Notes: generated by a model from the sequence alone, not told the origin. Positions 33,427 to 44,902 are shown, counted from the first letter of the stretch. The stretch is 64,000 nucleotides of DNA from Ovis canadensis (GCF_042477335.2 NC_091262.1:17690001-17754000); one strand, 5' to 3'. A program made the numbers and translations.

Positions 33427-35531
33427 TTGTATAGGAGGCAGTGATCAAGACCATCCCCAAGAAAAAGATGCCAAAAGGCAACATGGTTGTCTGAGGAGGG
33501 CTTACAAACAGCTGAGAAAAGAAGAAAAGCAAAAGGCAAAGGAGAAAAGAAAAGTTATACCCATTTGAATGCAGAGCTCTAAAGAATAGCAAGGAGAGAT
33601 AACAAAGCCTTCCTCAGTGATCAATGCAAAAAATAGAAGAAAACAATAAAATGGGAAAAACTAGAGTTCTCTTCAAAAAAATGAGAGATACCAAGAGAAC
33701 ATTTCATGCAAAGATGAGCTCAATAAAGGACAGAAATGGTATGAACCTAACAAGCAGAAGATATTAAGAAGAGGTGGCAAGAATACACAAAAGAACTAAA
33801 CAAAAAAGATCTTCATGACCCAGATAACCACGATGGTGTGATCACTCACCTAGAGCCAGACATCCTGGAATGTGAAGTCAAATGGGCCTTAGGAAGGATC
33901 ACTAGGAACAAAGGTAGTGGAGATGATAGAATTCCAGTTGAGCTATTTCAAATCCTAAAAGACGATGCTGTCAAAGTGCTGCACTCAATATGCCAGCAAA
34001 TTTGGAAAACTCAGCAGTGGCCACAGGACTGGAAAAGGTCCAGTTTTCACTCCAATCCCAAAGAAAGGCAATGCCAAAGAATGCTCAAACTACCACACAA
34101 TTGCACTCATTTTACACATTAGCAAAGTAATGCTCAAAATCCTCCAAACCAGGCTTGAACAGTACATGAACTATGAACTTCCAGATGTTCAAGCTGGATT
34201 TAACAAAGGCAGAGCAACCACAGATCAAATTGCCAGCATCTACTGGATCATTGAAAAGAAAAGAGAGTTCCAGAAAAACATCTACTTCTGCTTTATTGAC
34301 TATGCCAAAATTTTTGACTGTGTGGATCACAACAAACTGGAAAATTCTTAAAGAGATGGGAATACCAGACCACCTGCCCTGCCTTCTGAGAAATCCCCAT
34401 GCAGGTCAAGAAGAATAGTTAGAACCGGACATGGAACAACAGACTGGTTCCAAATTGGCAAAGGCGTATGTCAAGGCTATATATGGTCACCCTATTTATT
34501 TAACTTCTGTGCAGAGTACATCATGCAAAATACTGGGCTGGATGAAGCACAAGCTGGAATCAAGATTGCCAGGAGAAATATCAATAACCTCAGATATGCA
34601 GATGCCACCACCCTTATGGCAGAAAGCGAAGAACTAAAGAGCCTCTTGATGAAAGTGAAAGAGGAGAGTGAAAAAGTTGACTTAAAACTCATCATACAGA
34701 AAACCGAAAAGATCATGGCATCCAGTCCGATCACTTCATGGCAAATAGATGGGGAAACAATGGGAACAGTGAGAGACTTTATTTTCTGGGCTCCAAAATC
34801 ACTGCAGATGGTGACTGCAATCATGAAATTAAAAGACGCTTACTCTTTGGAAGAAAAACTATGACCAACCTAGACAGCATATTAAAAAACAAAGACATTA
34901 CTTTGCCAACAAAGGTCCAACTAGTCAAAGCTATGGTTTTTCCATTAGTCATGTATGGATGTGAGAGTTGGACTATAAAGAAAGCTGAGCACCGAAGAAT
35001 TGATGCTTTTGAACTGTGGTGTCGGAGAAGACTTTTTTTTTGGGGGGGGGGCAGTCTTTCTTACATATATTATCAAGTTCTTACACATTATCATAGTTCT
35101 TTTTAACATAGTTCCCTAGGCTCACCTTTAATCAACATGCACAAACAATCAAAGTGAAATTGATTTATGCCCTGGTCATATACCCAGGCTCATTAGAATT
35201 CAAGATCCAGGAGAGAAGACTCTTGAGAGTCCCTTGGACTGCAAGGAGATCAGCCCTGGGTGCTCATTGGAAGGACTGATGCTGAAGCTGAAGCTCCAAT
35301 GCTTTGGCCACATGATGTGAAGAACTTTCTCACTGAGAAAGACCCTGATACTGGGAAAGATTGAAGGCAGGAGGAGAAGGGAATGACAGGGGATGAGATG
35401 GTTGGATGGCATCAGCGACTCAATGGACATGAGTTTGAGTAAACTCCGCGAGTTGGTGATGGACATGGAGGCCTGATATGCTGCAGTCCATGGGGTTGCA
35501 AAGAGTTGGACATGACTGAGTGACTGAACTG
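33427..35531 (+). mobile_element. BovB LINE, plus strand, with nested insertion
   Basis: The endonuclease-RT linker starts at 33427 immediately after L1 sequence. The RT includes CFIDYAKIFDCVDHNKLENS and the palm motif is mutated to LRYADATTL (YADA). The C-terminal part includes MYGCESWTIKKAEHRRIDAF. The tail resumes at 35213 after an unrelated insertion and ends GAGTGACTGAACTG at 35531. Frameshifts make it inactive. Confidence 0.93.
35034..35212 (-). mobile_element. Short poly(A)-tailed insertion of unknown origin in BovB
   Basis: GAGAAGACT occurs at 35025-35033 and again at 35213-35221, a 9-bp target-site duplication. The inserted 179 bp begins with T8 then G10 on the plus strand, so the minus strand ends in C10 followed by a poly(A) tail. 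The body, on the minus strand, contains TGATTAAAGGTGAGCCTAGG. It matches no BovB, L1 or SINE text in this window. It may be a LINE-mobilised RNA fragment. Confidence 0.75.
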
Positions 35532-35539
35532 TTTTTAAG

Positions 35540-36215
35540 TGTGCAGTTCAGCAGCGTTAAGAATATTGACATTTTTATACAGCATCTCTCTAGGTTCACC
35601 TTTCAAAATAGAAAACTTACAGATTAAATGACTATTCCGTCTTCCTCTCTGCCACCTCTGGCACCCAGCAGTCTACTTTCAGTCTCTTTGAATTTGACTG
35701 CTTTAACCTCTTATAAGTGGAATCACACAGTTTTTGTCCTTTTGTGATTGACTCATTTCACTTCACATAATGCCCTCAAGGTTCATGCGTGTTGCAGCAG
35801 GATGATCCATGTGTGACAGGATTTCCTTCCTTTTTTGAAAAAATTGAAGTATAGTTGATTTACAATTATGTGGCAGTTTCTGCTGTACTGCAAAGTAACT
35901 CATATATATATATATACATACACACACACACACACACATATATAAATTCTTTTCTATTTTTTTAAAAGTGAACAAAAGCATTGAACAGACAGATCACCAA
36001 AATGACATTCAGATAGGTATTCATGAGAAGGTACTCAGCATCATTAGTCATTAGGAAAAAGCAGTTAAAACCACCATGAGGTTCTACTACATACTTATTA
36101 AAACGGTTATTAAAAATGACTCAGTATTCCAAGTGTTGATGAAGATGTGAAAGAGCTGAAATTCACTGCTAGAAGAAAAAAAAATGAGAAAACATTTGGC
36201 AGTTCCTAAGTTGAA
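35540..36215 (+). mobile_element. Old L1 3'-end fragments
   Basis: TTAAGTGTGCAGTTCAGCAG and AGTATAGTTGATTTACAATT are typical of old mammalian L1 3' regions. After the microsatellite come ORF2-end phrases such as ACAGACAGATCACCAAAATG. It is not coding. Confidence 0.6.
35901..35944. repeat. (TA)n(CA)n microsatellite
   Basis: About seven TA units are followed by nine or more CA units and a short TA tail, within the old L1 3' sequence. Confidence 0.9.
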
Positions 36216-36392
36216 GGCTTCCCTGGTGGCTCAGATGGTAAAGAATCTGCCTGTAATGCATGAGACCCGGACAAGGGAATGGCTACCCACTCCAGTATTC
36301 TTGCCTGGAGAATTCCATGGACAGAGGAGCCTGTCAGGCTACAGTCCATGGGGTCACAAAGAGTCGAACACGACTGAGCAGTTTTCACTTTC
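36216..36392 (+). mobile_element. Bov-tA SINE with internal deletion
   Basis: It has the GGCTTCCCTGGTGGCTCAG start and an ACGACTGAGCAG end. About 25 bases normally found between GAGACC and GGAATGG are missing. Confidence 0.92.
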
Positions 36393-36740
36393 AAAAGTTA
36401 AATCACACTACTCTACAGTCCAGTCATTCCTCTTCTAAGTATTTGCCTAATGGGAATGGAAGCATGTGTTCCTATGAAGACTTCCACATGAATATTCATA
36501 GAAGCTTTGCATGTAACAGCCTAAGTCAAAATCAGTACAAATGTCCATCAGTAGGTGAATGCTGGTATGTTCATAGAATTCAGTGCTACTCAGCAGTAAA
36601 GTGGAATGAACTCTTGATACATGCAACAACATGAATGGACTCCAAAATAATGTACATGAAAGAAGCCAGATGTTTAAAAGTAGGTACTCTGTAATTCCAT
36701 TTATGCAAAACTATAGAAAACGCACACTAGTCTATAGTGA
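36393..36740 (+). mobile_element. Old L1 ORF2-end fragment
   Basis: It continues the L1 text interrupted by the SINE (TACTCAGCAGTAAAGTGGAA; CATGCAACAACATGAATGGA), typical of the L1 ORF2 C-terminus and 3' end in plus orientation. Confidence 0.65.
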
Positions 36741-36814
36741 TCAGTGTCCCCGAGATGGAGGCTGCGGCAGGGAAGGAGTAACTTTTAGGAATGACAGATG
36801 AGTTCACGTCATTG

Positions 36815-37160
36815 ATCATGGTCGTCTCAGTCTGTTCACGCTGATGTAACAAAATACAACAGACTAGGTGGTGTATAAACAACAGAAACGTATTTCTCAC
36901 AGTTCTGAAATCTGGCAGCCTGAGATGAGGGTGTCAGCACAGTTGGATGAGGGTCCCCTTCCAGGTTTCAGACTTCTTGCGTCCTCACATGGTAGGAAGG
37001 GCTAGAGAACTGTATGGGTCCCTTTATAAAGATGCTAGCCTCATTCATGAGGGGTCTCCATCCCAAGGGCCCTACTTCCTGATGCCTTCACCTCAGAGGG
37101 TAGGATTTCAGCATAAGAACTGGGAGGGGGGCACAAACATTCAGCTTATAGCAGTGGCGA
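36815..37160. mobile_element. Ancient mammalian interspersed repeat, class unresolved
   Basis: The text AACAAAATACAACAGACTAG, GTATAAACAACAGAAACGTA and TTCTCACAGTTCTGAAATCT is a common mammalian repeat start. I cannot assign the family from memory with confidence. Confidence 0.5.
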
Positions 37161-38621
37161 TGTTTTCACAGATGCATACTTGTATAAAAAATTAACAAAT
37201 TGTATATTTGAAATATGTGCAGTTTATTGTAAATCAATTAGATCTCAATAAAACTTAAAATCTTTCTGTTCAAAGGACTGGCAAGGTTTCTATCCTCTAA
37301 CTAGACTCTGATGGCACAGGTGATAGTGATGGGGGATCAGAGCTCTCTGTGGGATCTGTGAGTCTCTGCCAGTTTTGCTCTCTTGACAGCACAAAATCTG
37401 ACCAAGGAGTAAAGCAGAGGTGGTTTGGGCCTGGCATATGTTCCAGGTGTCATCATGCACAGTCCCCATGTCTGAGCCGAAGTACAAACATCCTTCTGAT
37501 GTTCACTCACTTGTAACTTGGCTTCATTACTATGAAATATTTAGAAATAAAGAATGTTTTGCAGTGACATAAATGCTCATTTCTCACTAAGCCAAATAAA
37601 ACAGTGATTGGAAAATGTCATAAAACCCAGAATATACAGAGCAGAAACCAATTATACTAGTTTAGTTAATTTCCTTCTGTCCACTTCAACATCACTGAAA
37701 TGTTCGGCATCAGGGCCAACTGTGTCAAGGGCCACTTTTAGTTTGTGATAATGAAAGCATGTTAGTGATGAGGTTTTTCTTGTGTTTTCTAGGCGGGAGG
37801 GCACATGTACAGGGCGCCGTCTGAATTTAGGTGTGGGTCGAAACTGGTGCCCTTGTGGGGAGCAAAGCCAAAGCAAATGCTGTGTGCAGTTGACCACACC
37901 ACCAACAGTTTAATCAGAAGGATTAAAGGTGGCTTTTTGAGAAGAATCTCAAAGAAGACATTTGGAGTTCTGGGGCCTGCAGACAGCCTCTCCAATGTGA
38001 ACCCCTTTGCAGCTGTGAATCTGAGCAGTTGCAGGAGGAATCTGCTCCCATATACAATCAATTTACACTGGCTGACACTTTTCATATATTGAGGAAATCA
38101 TCCAATTTTCCACAAGAAAGCAGATATCCATGGCTCTCAAAACTATTTGGGTATCAGAGTCAAGAAGGGGAAGTGAGTGCTAAAACTCCCCCAGAGTGTC
38201 TCACTCAATTTCAAAATATAAGGAAGGGGTAGGTTCTAGCTGACTGTTTAGCTCAATTCCTCTCATTTTTACAGTATCATCAGCTAGTTAGTCACAAATC
38301 CAAGACCAGGATATCACTTTGGCAAATGCTGGTAAAGTGGAACCATAAAATAAAATACCCAACATTATTCTCTGAGTCCAAGAGGACAGGCCTTCTGGTG
38401 ACAGAAATAACTACACACCATAAGAGGGCGCCATTGTCCCAAAGTTCTAGCACTGCTCCAGGCTTTCTTGAGTGTAGTGCTCCAAGAGTCCAAGAGTTTT
38501 GAAAGATGGATTTTTCTTTTAAGTGGGAGGAAAAGATGGGGCCAGAGCTCCTAAAATTATGGGAGATCCAAAAATTAAGTCCAAGGAGGAGCCAGTACAA
38601 AACAAATGGAGAAAGAGATTC
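37161..38621. other. Intergenic DNA, no gene recognised
   Basis: This is non-repetitive as far as I can see. A moderately GC-rich island at about 37795-38060 has open frames on both strands without motifs. No splice-bounded exon is visible. Confidence 0.5.
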
Positions 38622-38777
38622 TGAAATGAGTGCTGCTGCTGCTGCTGCTAAGTCGCTTCAGTCGTGTCCGACTCTGTGCGACACCATAGACGGCAGCCCA
38701 CCAGGCTCCCCCGTCCCTGGGATCCTCCAGGCAAGAACACTGGAGTGGGTTGCCATTTCCTTCTCCATGAAATGAGT
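38622..38777 (+). mobile_element. Half-unit Bov-A SINE with perfect 10-bp target duplication
   Basis: TGAAATGAGT flanks the element at 38622-38631 and 38768-38777. In between is a single Bov-A unit with a (GCT)6-like head. It is clean and probably young. Confidence 0.92.
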
Positions 38778-41700
38778 ACAGGCATGTCCATTTTGATGGT
38801 TTGAGAAGGCTCTTAACATTTCCACAGCTGGAAGAACACTTAAAATGATATGCTAAGGAAACTGGAAAGTAAAAGTAATTAGACCTCAGAAATTAGATCT
38901 CATTTTAACCAGTTCCTAAGGGGCAAGAGACAAAGCTTGAAAGAAGATATCTGGGGGATTCTTGCTTACAGTCTGCAGCCGGCAGACTGGCTGGTTTGGT
39001 GGCAGCTCTCGCCATGTGGCTAACTGGGGCCAGTTTCCACTTCTATTAAACAAGAGCAGTGGAAGCAAATAAGTTGTCAGGGAGAATGAATGGTCTTAAT
39101 GGTCAATGCTCTGCTAACAGCATTTTAGGGCTTCAACCTGTAGGAAATGGGTACTTTTTTTGGAGAGGTGGATAGATAATACAGTCACACACTAAAAAAA
39201 TCAGAAGGGTATTTGAAAGTACCCATTGGGAACTCCTGGCTTAGGTCTCTTCTTTCAACCAGCCCCACCACCCACCCCAGGTTTCATTTCATTTTGTGTG
39301 TATTCTTCTAGAGTTTTGTTGTAAAGACCTGAGCAAAATTCTTATTCTCTCTGCTTTTTGTCCTGACGGAATGGCAGTCTCTCAGTCTAAGAAGGAAGAG
39401 AGTTTCCTCGCCCTGTTTTACATCTGCAGAATATCTCATTCTCTGATGGATGCAGAGTTGTTTACTTCCTCACTCCCCTCTGAATGGACACAGGTCTAAT
39501 CATTTACTATCACACACAGGTGACAGAATAATCCAGTACAAGCGTCCATCTGTACTGGTATGTATGACTGGAAGAAAAATTCTCAGAAGTGAGGGTGCTG
39601 AGTCAAAAGTAAATTCATTAGTAATTTGCAACTGTGATGAAACTGCCGTCCAAACGGGTTGCAGGACTTGGCTCTCCCAGCCGGTTTCAGAGCCTCTTTC
39701 TCCAGACTTCCCAGCAGAATGTCTCATCCCACTGTGTTTATTTTAAACTCTGGTAGAGGCCTTACTACCATGGTTGATAACAATGTTATCACCCATCACT
39801 GGGTGATAGAAGTCTTTATGACCCTAGCCTGAGCGGAGCATGATAACATGACAACAAGGTGTACAAATGAATGATCAATGCAGTGAGGTCATTTATTGAG
39901 TTTTATGGTGTTAAAGTTTTCTTATCCTTGCCTTGCCCGTTATGCGTTTGTGGATCTGAATTTCTGCTGCCCCAGTTTGAATTCTTCTGCAGCTTGAATT
40001 CCACTCCACCACCCCAGGCAATTTTATGCTTCATTAGGCCTCGAGTAAAGCAAAGAGAGTTTGAGTTGCACTTCTGGAACATTTCCACGAGACTCCCAGG
40101 CCTGACCACCACTGTGTGCGGCCCTCAGGTGGCAAGGCAGCAGGCCAGCTGACCAGTGTCTGGGGGTGGGGAGGTACGCCTTCCCTCTTGAGAAATGGAA
40201 GCTTTGTCTTTGTGCAAACTCTCCAGCTGTGGAAACTCCAGCACGGCTTTAAAGATTAATGGCATTACTTGGCGATGAATGGGAAAGGCAAACTGCTCTG
40301 CTACACAAGGATTAAGTCCTAGACTAGGAGCAAACTGTCACCAGCCTCTGCAGTGAGGTTATCTCCCGGAGAACATTCTGGCAGTTTCCTGGTGCTGGCG
40401 GTTGCCAGCGTTTTCTAGTAAGATTACATCCCGTCCGGACAGCACACAGAGTGGCGCTCAGTCCCTCGTCTCTCTCCCATACACACGAACACTTGCACTT
40501 GTGTGAGAAACACACACACACTAACTCAGTGTCTGACAGAAGAATGGACAGAGCTGATAAGCAGAACAAGGAAGCATGAAGTACATTCTAGCACAACCAG
40601 CGTCGCAACCATTAGGGTGTGGAAGCCAGAACATAAGGCATATCGGTTGCCCTTTCCTGCATCTGGCTGGAAATGCTGCAAATACAAGGGAAACCGGGAG
40701 CAAAATTCATTAGCTAATGAGGACCTTAAATGTCAGTTTAATAGCAGCATTAATAATAATGCAAAGTTTTATTGGGTTAATAGAGGTTAAGTGGTAATAT
40801 TAGTAAAATGGTCATGATAGATTTTCTTCTTTGCAGGCAATGAACAGAGCCTTCTGAAAGCACAGATTATAACTCCCTCCTCTGCATTTGCTGTTTCTTA
40901 AAAGAGGCATTTCTAAAGGTTTTAAAAATTATGACCACTTTTTGCAGTGCCCCCTGTTTGAGGCAGGAGTCTAGTAGCTGTGTCTTTAAAGAAACCCTTA
41001 CAGGGAACTTTGTCAGTTGTTCGAGGCTTGCTGCCAACAAACAATTGAGGTATTTACCAAGGGTTTCCAAGAAATTGCTGCAAATTATATGAAATATTAT
41101 ACCTGTAACAGGCATTCAATGTATTAGGAACAGGAAAAAAATGTAACATGTGTGGGAACAGTGTTGCAATTTGTGAGAAAGTGTTCAGTAATGTAGGTAG
41201 AGATGAATCACACTAATGAAAACAGAAAGGAAGTTGGCTGATGTGGCACTTTTGAACAAATTTTTCATCATCTGTCTAGAATCACTGAGGAGAAACTTCT
41301 AACATGAACTAGTGGAAAGGCTCACAAGGAAACTAAGACACTGAGGAGTCTGCAGATGCTTGTCTGGGGGGATACCCTCCATGCAGAAGGAAACAGAGAC
41401 CCCCACCCTCGATGTGAGGCCCTCATTCAGCCCAGGCCGCCTCATGGGTGGGGTGTGCCTTTAGGAGTCTTCCTCACTGAATACCTCTATCTGATTATGG
41501 TTAACACCATTCCTTTTTTAATATGAGAAAGACAGTTAATGACTTTAGCCTAACAGAGAGGGCTCCTAGCACAGCTCCTTGGAGGAAAGATTTTTCCTCA
41601 GTTTCCTGAGGTGAAACGCCTAGGAACTCTGATGAACCGTCTTCCTCACCTTTGCAAATAAATAAAGGAAAAGAAGACACGGGGAGTGAGCACCCGCCCT

Positions 41701-42229
41701 GACCTTGAGGGAGTTCCGGGGAGGGGGCATGTGTGTGCAGGACAGGGGTCTCAGAGCGTGCCTCCAGCTGTGAAATCCTACCATACCGGAGAGTTCTGCC
41801 TCCTGATGCAGACCTCTGAGGAGGCCCTTGAGTCCTCACTTCTGCGTCCCTCCCCAGAACTGCTTTAGCCAGACCGTCCAGCTGTGCAGGAGCTTCCTCT
41901 CCACTTCCCCAGGCTGCACTCGGGAAGCTGTCCCACCCCCAGCCTGCAGGCTCTTGGAGACCCTGGCCGGCACCTACATGACCCAGCCCTCCCTAGTCTC
42001 CTGCCTGCTTCTAGCCTAGCATCACCCCACACTTGTCCGGAGGACTTGACCTGTGTAGTATTTCCCCTGACCCAGGTGCTCTAAACCTTCAGGCCCAATC
42101 TTTATTGAAAATAGGTTATTTTCTCTACATTAAGAAACACACACTCCCATTGAGTCTACAGGTATGCAGCTAAGGCTACTGACCTAGGAACTGACGGGGA
42201 CCTAGGAGCCAGGAAATGGAGGGGGACAA
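38778..42229. other. Intergenic DNA, largely free of young repeats
   Basis: No gene, RNA or young transposon is recognised over about 3.4 kb. An AT-rich stretch at about 40690-40830 contains a perfect palindrome (40707-40720) and several TAAT cores, which could mark a regulatory element. Confidence 0.5.
40707..40720. promoter_or_regulatory. Palindromic paired TAAT motif, candidate enhancer core
   Basis: TCATTAGCTAATGA is a perfect 14-bp palindrome with two inverted homeodomain-type ATTA/TAAT cores. ATGCAAAG (POU-like) and more TTAAT motifs follow within about 60 bp. Binding is inferred only. Confidence 0.25.
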
Positions 42230-42848
42230 AACATAATTCAAAAAACTAAAATCATGGCATCCAGTCCCATCACTTCATGGCAAACAGACGGGGGAAAAAA
42301 TGGAAACAGTGACAGACTTTATTTTCTTGGGCTCCAAAATCACCGTGGATAGTGACTGTAGCCATGAAATTAAAAGATGCTTGCTCCTTGGAAGAAAAGC
42401 TATGACAAACTTTGATGGCTTATTAAAAAGCAGAGACATCACTTTGCCAACAAAGGTCCGTTCAGTCAAAGCTATGGTTTTTCCGATAGTCACGTATGGG
42501 TGTTAGAATTGGATGATAAAGAAAGCTGAGCGCCGAAGAATTGATGCTTTCGAATTGTGGTGCTAGGGAAGAAGACACTTGAGAAGCTGGTTCTCAAAAC
42601 GTGTCTTAAGAAATCCATGGCACTTTTGTGTATGCGAAGACCCGACTCATTGGAAAAGACCCCAATGCTGGGAAAGTTTGAAGGTAGGAGGAGGAGGGGA
42701 TGGCAGAGGATGAGATCATTGGATGGCATCATTGACTCAATGGATGAGTCTGAGCAAGCTCCAGGAGCTAGTGAAGGACAAGGAAGCCTGGCATGCTGCA
42801 GTCCACAGGGTCGCAAAGAGCTGAACATGACTGAGTGACTGAACAACA
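42230..42848 (+). mobile_element. BovB LINE C-terminal fragment, internally rearranged
   Basis: It starts at the QKTKIMAS-equivalent and contains DFIFLGSKITVDSDCSHEIK and RDITLPTKVRSVKAMVFPIV. It ends TGACTGAGTGACTGAACAAC. Between about 42575 and 42640 the expected BovB text (TTGAGAGTCCCTTGGACTGC and on to the GATGCTGAAGCTG region) is replaced by about 50 bp of foreign sequence. Confidence 0.9.
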
Positions 42849-43974
42849 ACACACCATTTATGTGCTTTTTAAATCAGATTTTAGTCTAGATGAGGAAACA
42901 GAGAAGTTTAAAGCAAGTTAGAAAATATTGAAATCATTATGTCAAAAAATTGAACATCTGTACCTAGCAAGATTTGTGCTTTATGGACATCATTGTGAAT
43001 TATGAGGCTGTTGCTGAATTTGGGGAACTTGGCATTTGTGGCTTATGGTCTAACTGGAAACCCCTTTGGCTGATTTTTGAGTCTCTAATTCATGGTTCTG
43101 CATTTTTCTCAAGACCACTGTTGGAATCCTGTGTTCACTGTATAATGAGTATTTTATTTTTAGATGTGGATCACCTACCCAGGGAGCCTGTGGGAAGCTG
43201 GGTAATGAACTATATCTGGCACAATTCACAAGTGCCGAAGAAAGTGCTGATATCCAAAGAATACCAAGAGTGACCACTATTTAGCTGCAGAGATGATATC
43301 TCTCCTCTAAGATGGTACTTTAAATTGTGTATATTTCTTCATTTGGTCATCTTAGCAATGAAGAAAGATCCAAGGTTTACCCAAGCATGCTTATTTTCTG
43401 TCCCTAATTCTTGGGTTCATTTGTTTAAATGACGGGAACCTGTCAGGCCGAGGGAATCACTGTGCTGTCTGGGAGTTTCATTTAAAAAAAAAAAAAAAAA
43501 CTCCAACACACTGGCGACTAAATAATAATAATTTACACAAATATTTGTTGTGTGGTCATTTCGTCAGCTTTTTGTTACCTTAGCTGTTTTAAGAAGAAGT
43601 GCATAAAATTCAAAATCCATCATAGAGAAGCCAGTTCTCAAAAACTGTCTTTAGAAACCCATGGCACTTCTATGGATGGGTGATGTTAAAACACAAAGAC
43701 TCAGACTAGAGAAACTGATGAGTTTCTACACAGAATGTAAAGAAAAAGCGTATTAACACCATCTACCATTTCTTCAACGTCCTTTAAATGCTGCTAGTGT
43801 TCGAAGGTTGGACACTGAGTATAGCTTTCTTTTTCTTTCTGTTTTTAGCTTAGAAACCAGTAGCAGAGAACAAGGTAGCTGAATTCACGGTTCATTCTGC
43901 AGTCATGCACGTTTCAAACGGTTCCTGAGCTGTTTATGCTACACATGCTCGCTCGTACCCACAGAGCTGCGGGA
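42849..43974. other. Intergenic DNA upstream of CHSY1
   Basis: No gene recognised. It includes an A-run at about 43483-43500 and, at 43625-43680, a diverged copy of the foreign patch found inside the BovB at 42581-42632. Confidence 0.5.
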
Positions 43975-44510
43975 ACAAAGATACAGTGTGAATCGGGAGG
44001 ACGCAGGGAAGGTGGCCGGAGAGGTCCGCCCGGCTGGAGGGCTGGGCGTGGGGAGGCGGGTGTGTCTGAGGACAGTGTGTGCAGGAGGAACGCGCGGCTC
44101 GTCCTCCACGAGTGCAGTGTTCGAGGACCAAGAAGCCCCTTCTTGGAAATCCCTGATAAGATCCACGCTGGCGCAGCGTCTCGCGGCAGCCGGAGGCCGG
44201 GCGGAACGGCCTCGAGCCAGCGCCGAGCGCCGCGGCAGGGATGCCCCGGCGGGGCGGGTAACGGGCGGCCGGGCGCCTCGCTCCCGGCCCCAGGCGGCGC
44301 CGAGCCCGACCCACGCCCCCTCCGCCCGGGGCCGCCGCAGACCGCGCGGGCGGGGCTCTGAGCTGGGCTTTCTTTTTCAGGCAAACTTTCGCCACGTGAA
44401 CCGCCCCCCATTCACTGCTGCGCCAATCGCGCGGCGCGGACGGATCCCGAGCGGGGCCACAGCGCACCGCCCCCTGCGCGCCGTGCGTGACGTGCGGCGC
44501 CCCCGCGGCG

Positions 44511-44534
44511 ATGGCGCGCGGAGCCGGACGATGA
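44511..44534 (+). CDS. uORF 1 in CHSY1 leader (7 codons)
   Basis: ATG GCG CGC GGA GCC GGA CGA TGA. Its stop overlaps the ATG of uORF 2 (ATGA at 44531-44534). It is relevant only if transcription starts upstream of 44511. Its context GGCGATGG is favourable. Confidence 0.4.
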   Translation: MARGAGR

Positions 44535-44851
44535 GCAGCGGCCGCGCCGGCGCCGGCCACGGACATCAGCGTGCCGCGCGCAGCGCCAGCGGAGCCGAGC
44601 GCCCGGGGGGCGCCGCGCGGGGAGCCGAGCCGGCCGGGGAGCGCGGGGCGCGGGGCGCGGGCGGGGGGCCGCGGCCGGCGCGCGCTGGGCATGCTGCGCC
44701 CCTGAAGGCGGGCGCGCGCGAGCGGGACCGAGCGCCGGCGCGGGGCCTGCGGGCGGCCCGCGCTCCGCGATGGGCACGGCGGGCCCGCCGCAGCCGCGGC
44801 GCTGCCCGGGCGGGGCCGCGTAGGGCGGGCTGGCCTCGGCGGGCGGGCTGA
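44531..44851 (+). CDS. uORF 2 in CHSY1 leader (106 codons)
   Basis: It begins MSSGRAGAGHGHQRAARSAS and is in the same frame as CHSY1, but terminates at 44849-44851, 51 bases before the main ATG, so it is not an N-terminal extension. It is Arg/Ala/Gly-rich as expected from GC-rich DNA. Any peptide function is doubtful; an effect on CHSY1 translation is possible. Confidence 0.35.
   Translation: MSSGRAGAGHGHQRAARSASGAERPGGAARGAEPAGERGARGAGGGPRPARAGHAAPLKAGARERDRAPARGLRAARAPRWARRARRSRGAARAGPRRAGWPRRAG
44691..44705 (+). CDS. uORF 3 in CHSY1 leader (4 codons)
   Basis: ATG CTG CGC CCC TGA, in a different frame from the main ORF, inside uORF 2. Confidence 0.35.
   Translation: MLRP
44770..44823 (+). 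CDS. uORF 4 in CHSY1 leader (17 codons)
   Basis: It starts MGTAGPPQPRRC and ends TAG at 44821-44823, 79 bases before the CHSY1 ATG. The context GCGATGG is strong, so this is the uORF most likely to be translated. Confidence 0.4.
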   Translation: MGTAGPPQPRRCPGGAA

Positions 44852-44902
44852 GGGCGCGCGGAGCGGCGGCGGCGGCGGCCCGGCGGGCGGAGCGGCGCGG
44901 GC

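Noticed and set aside
37795-38100. Overlapping open frames on both strands as a small gene
   Set aside because: About 95 codons each way with no motif, start context or splice support; consistent with chance.
43988-44851. 287-codon plus-strand frame before CHSY1 as an N-terminal extension
   Set aside because: It is in the same frame as CHSY1 but closes at 44849-44851 before the ATG at 44903. Only the part from the ATG at 44531 is kept, as a uORF.
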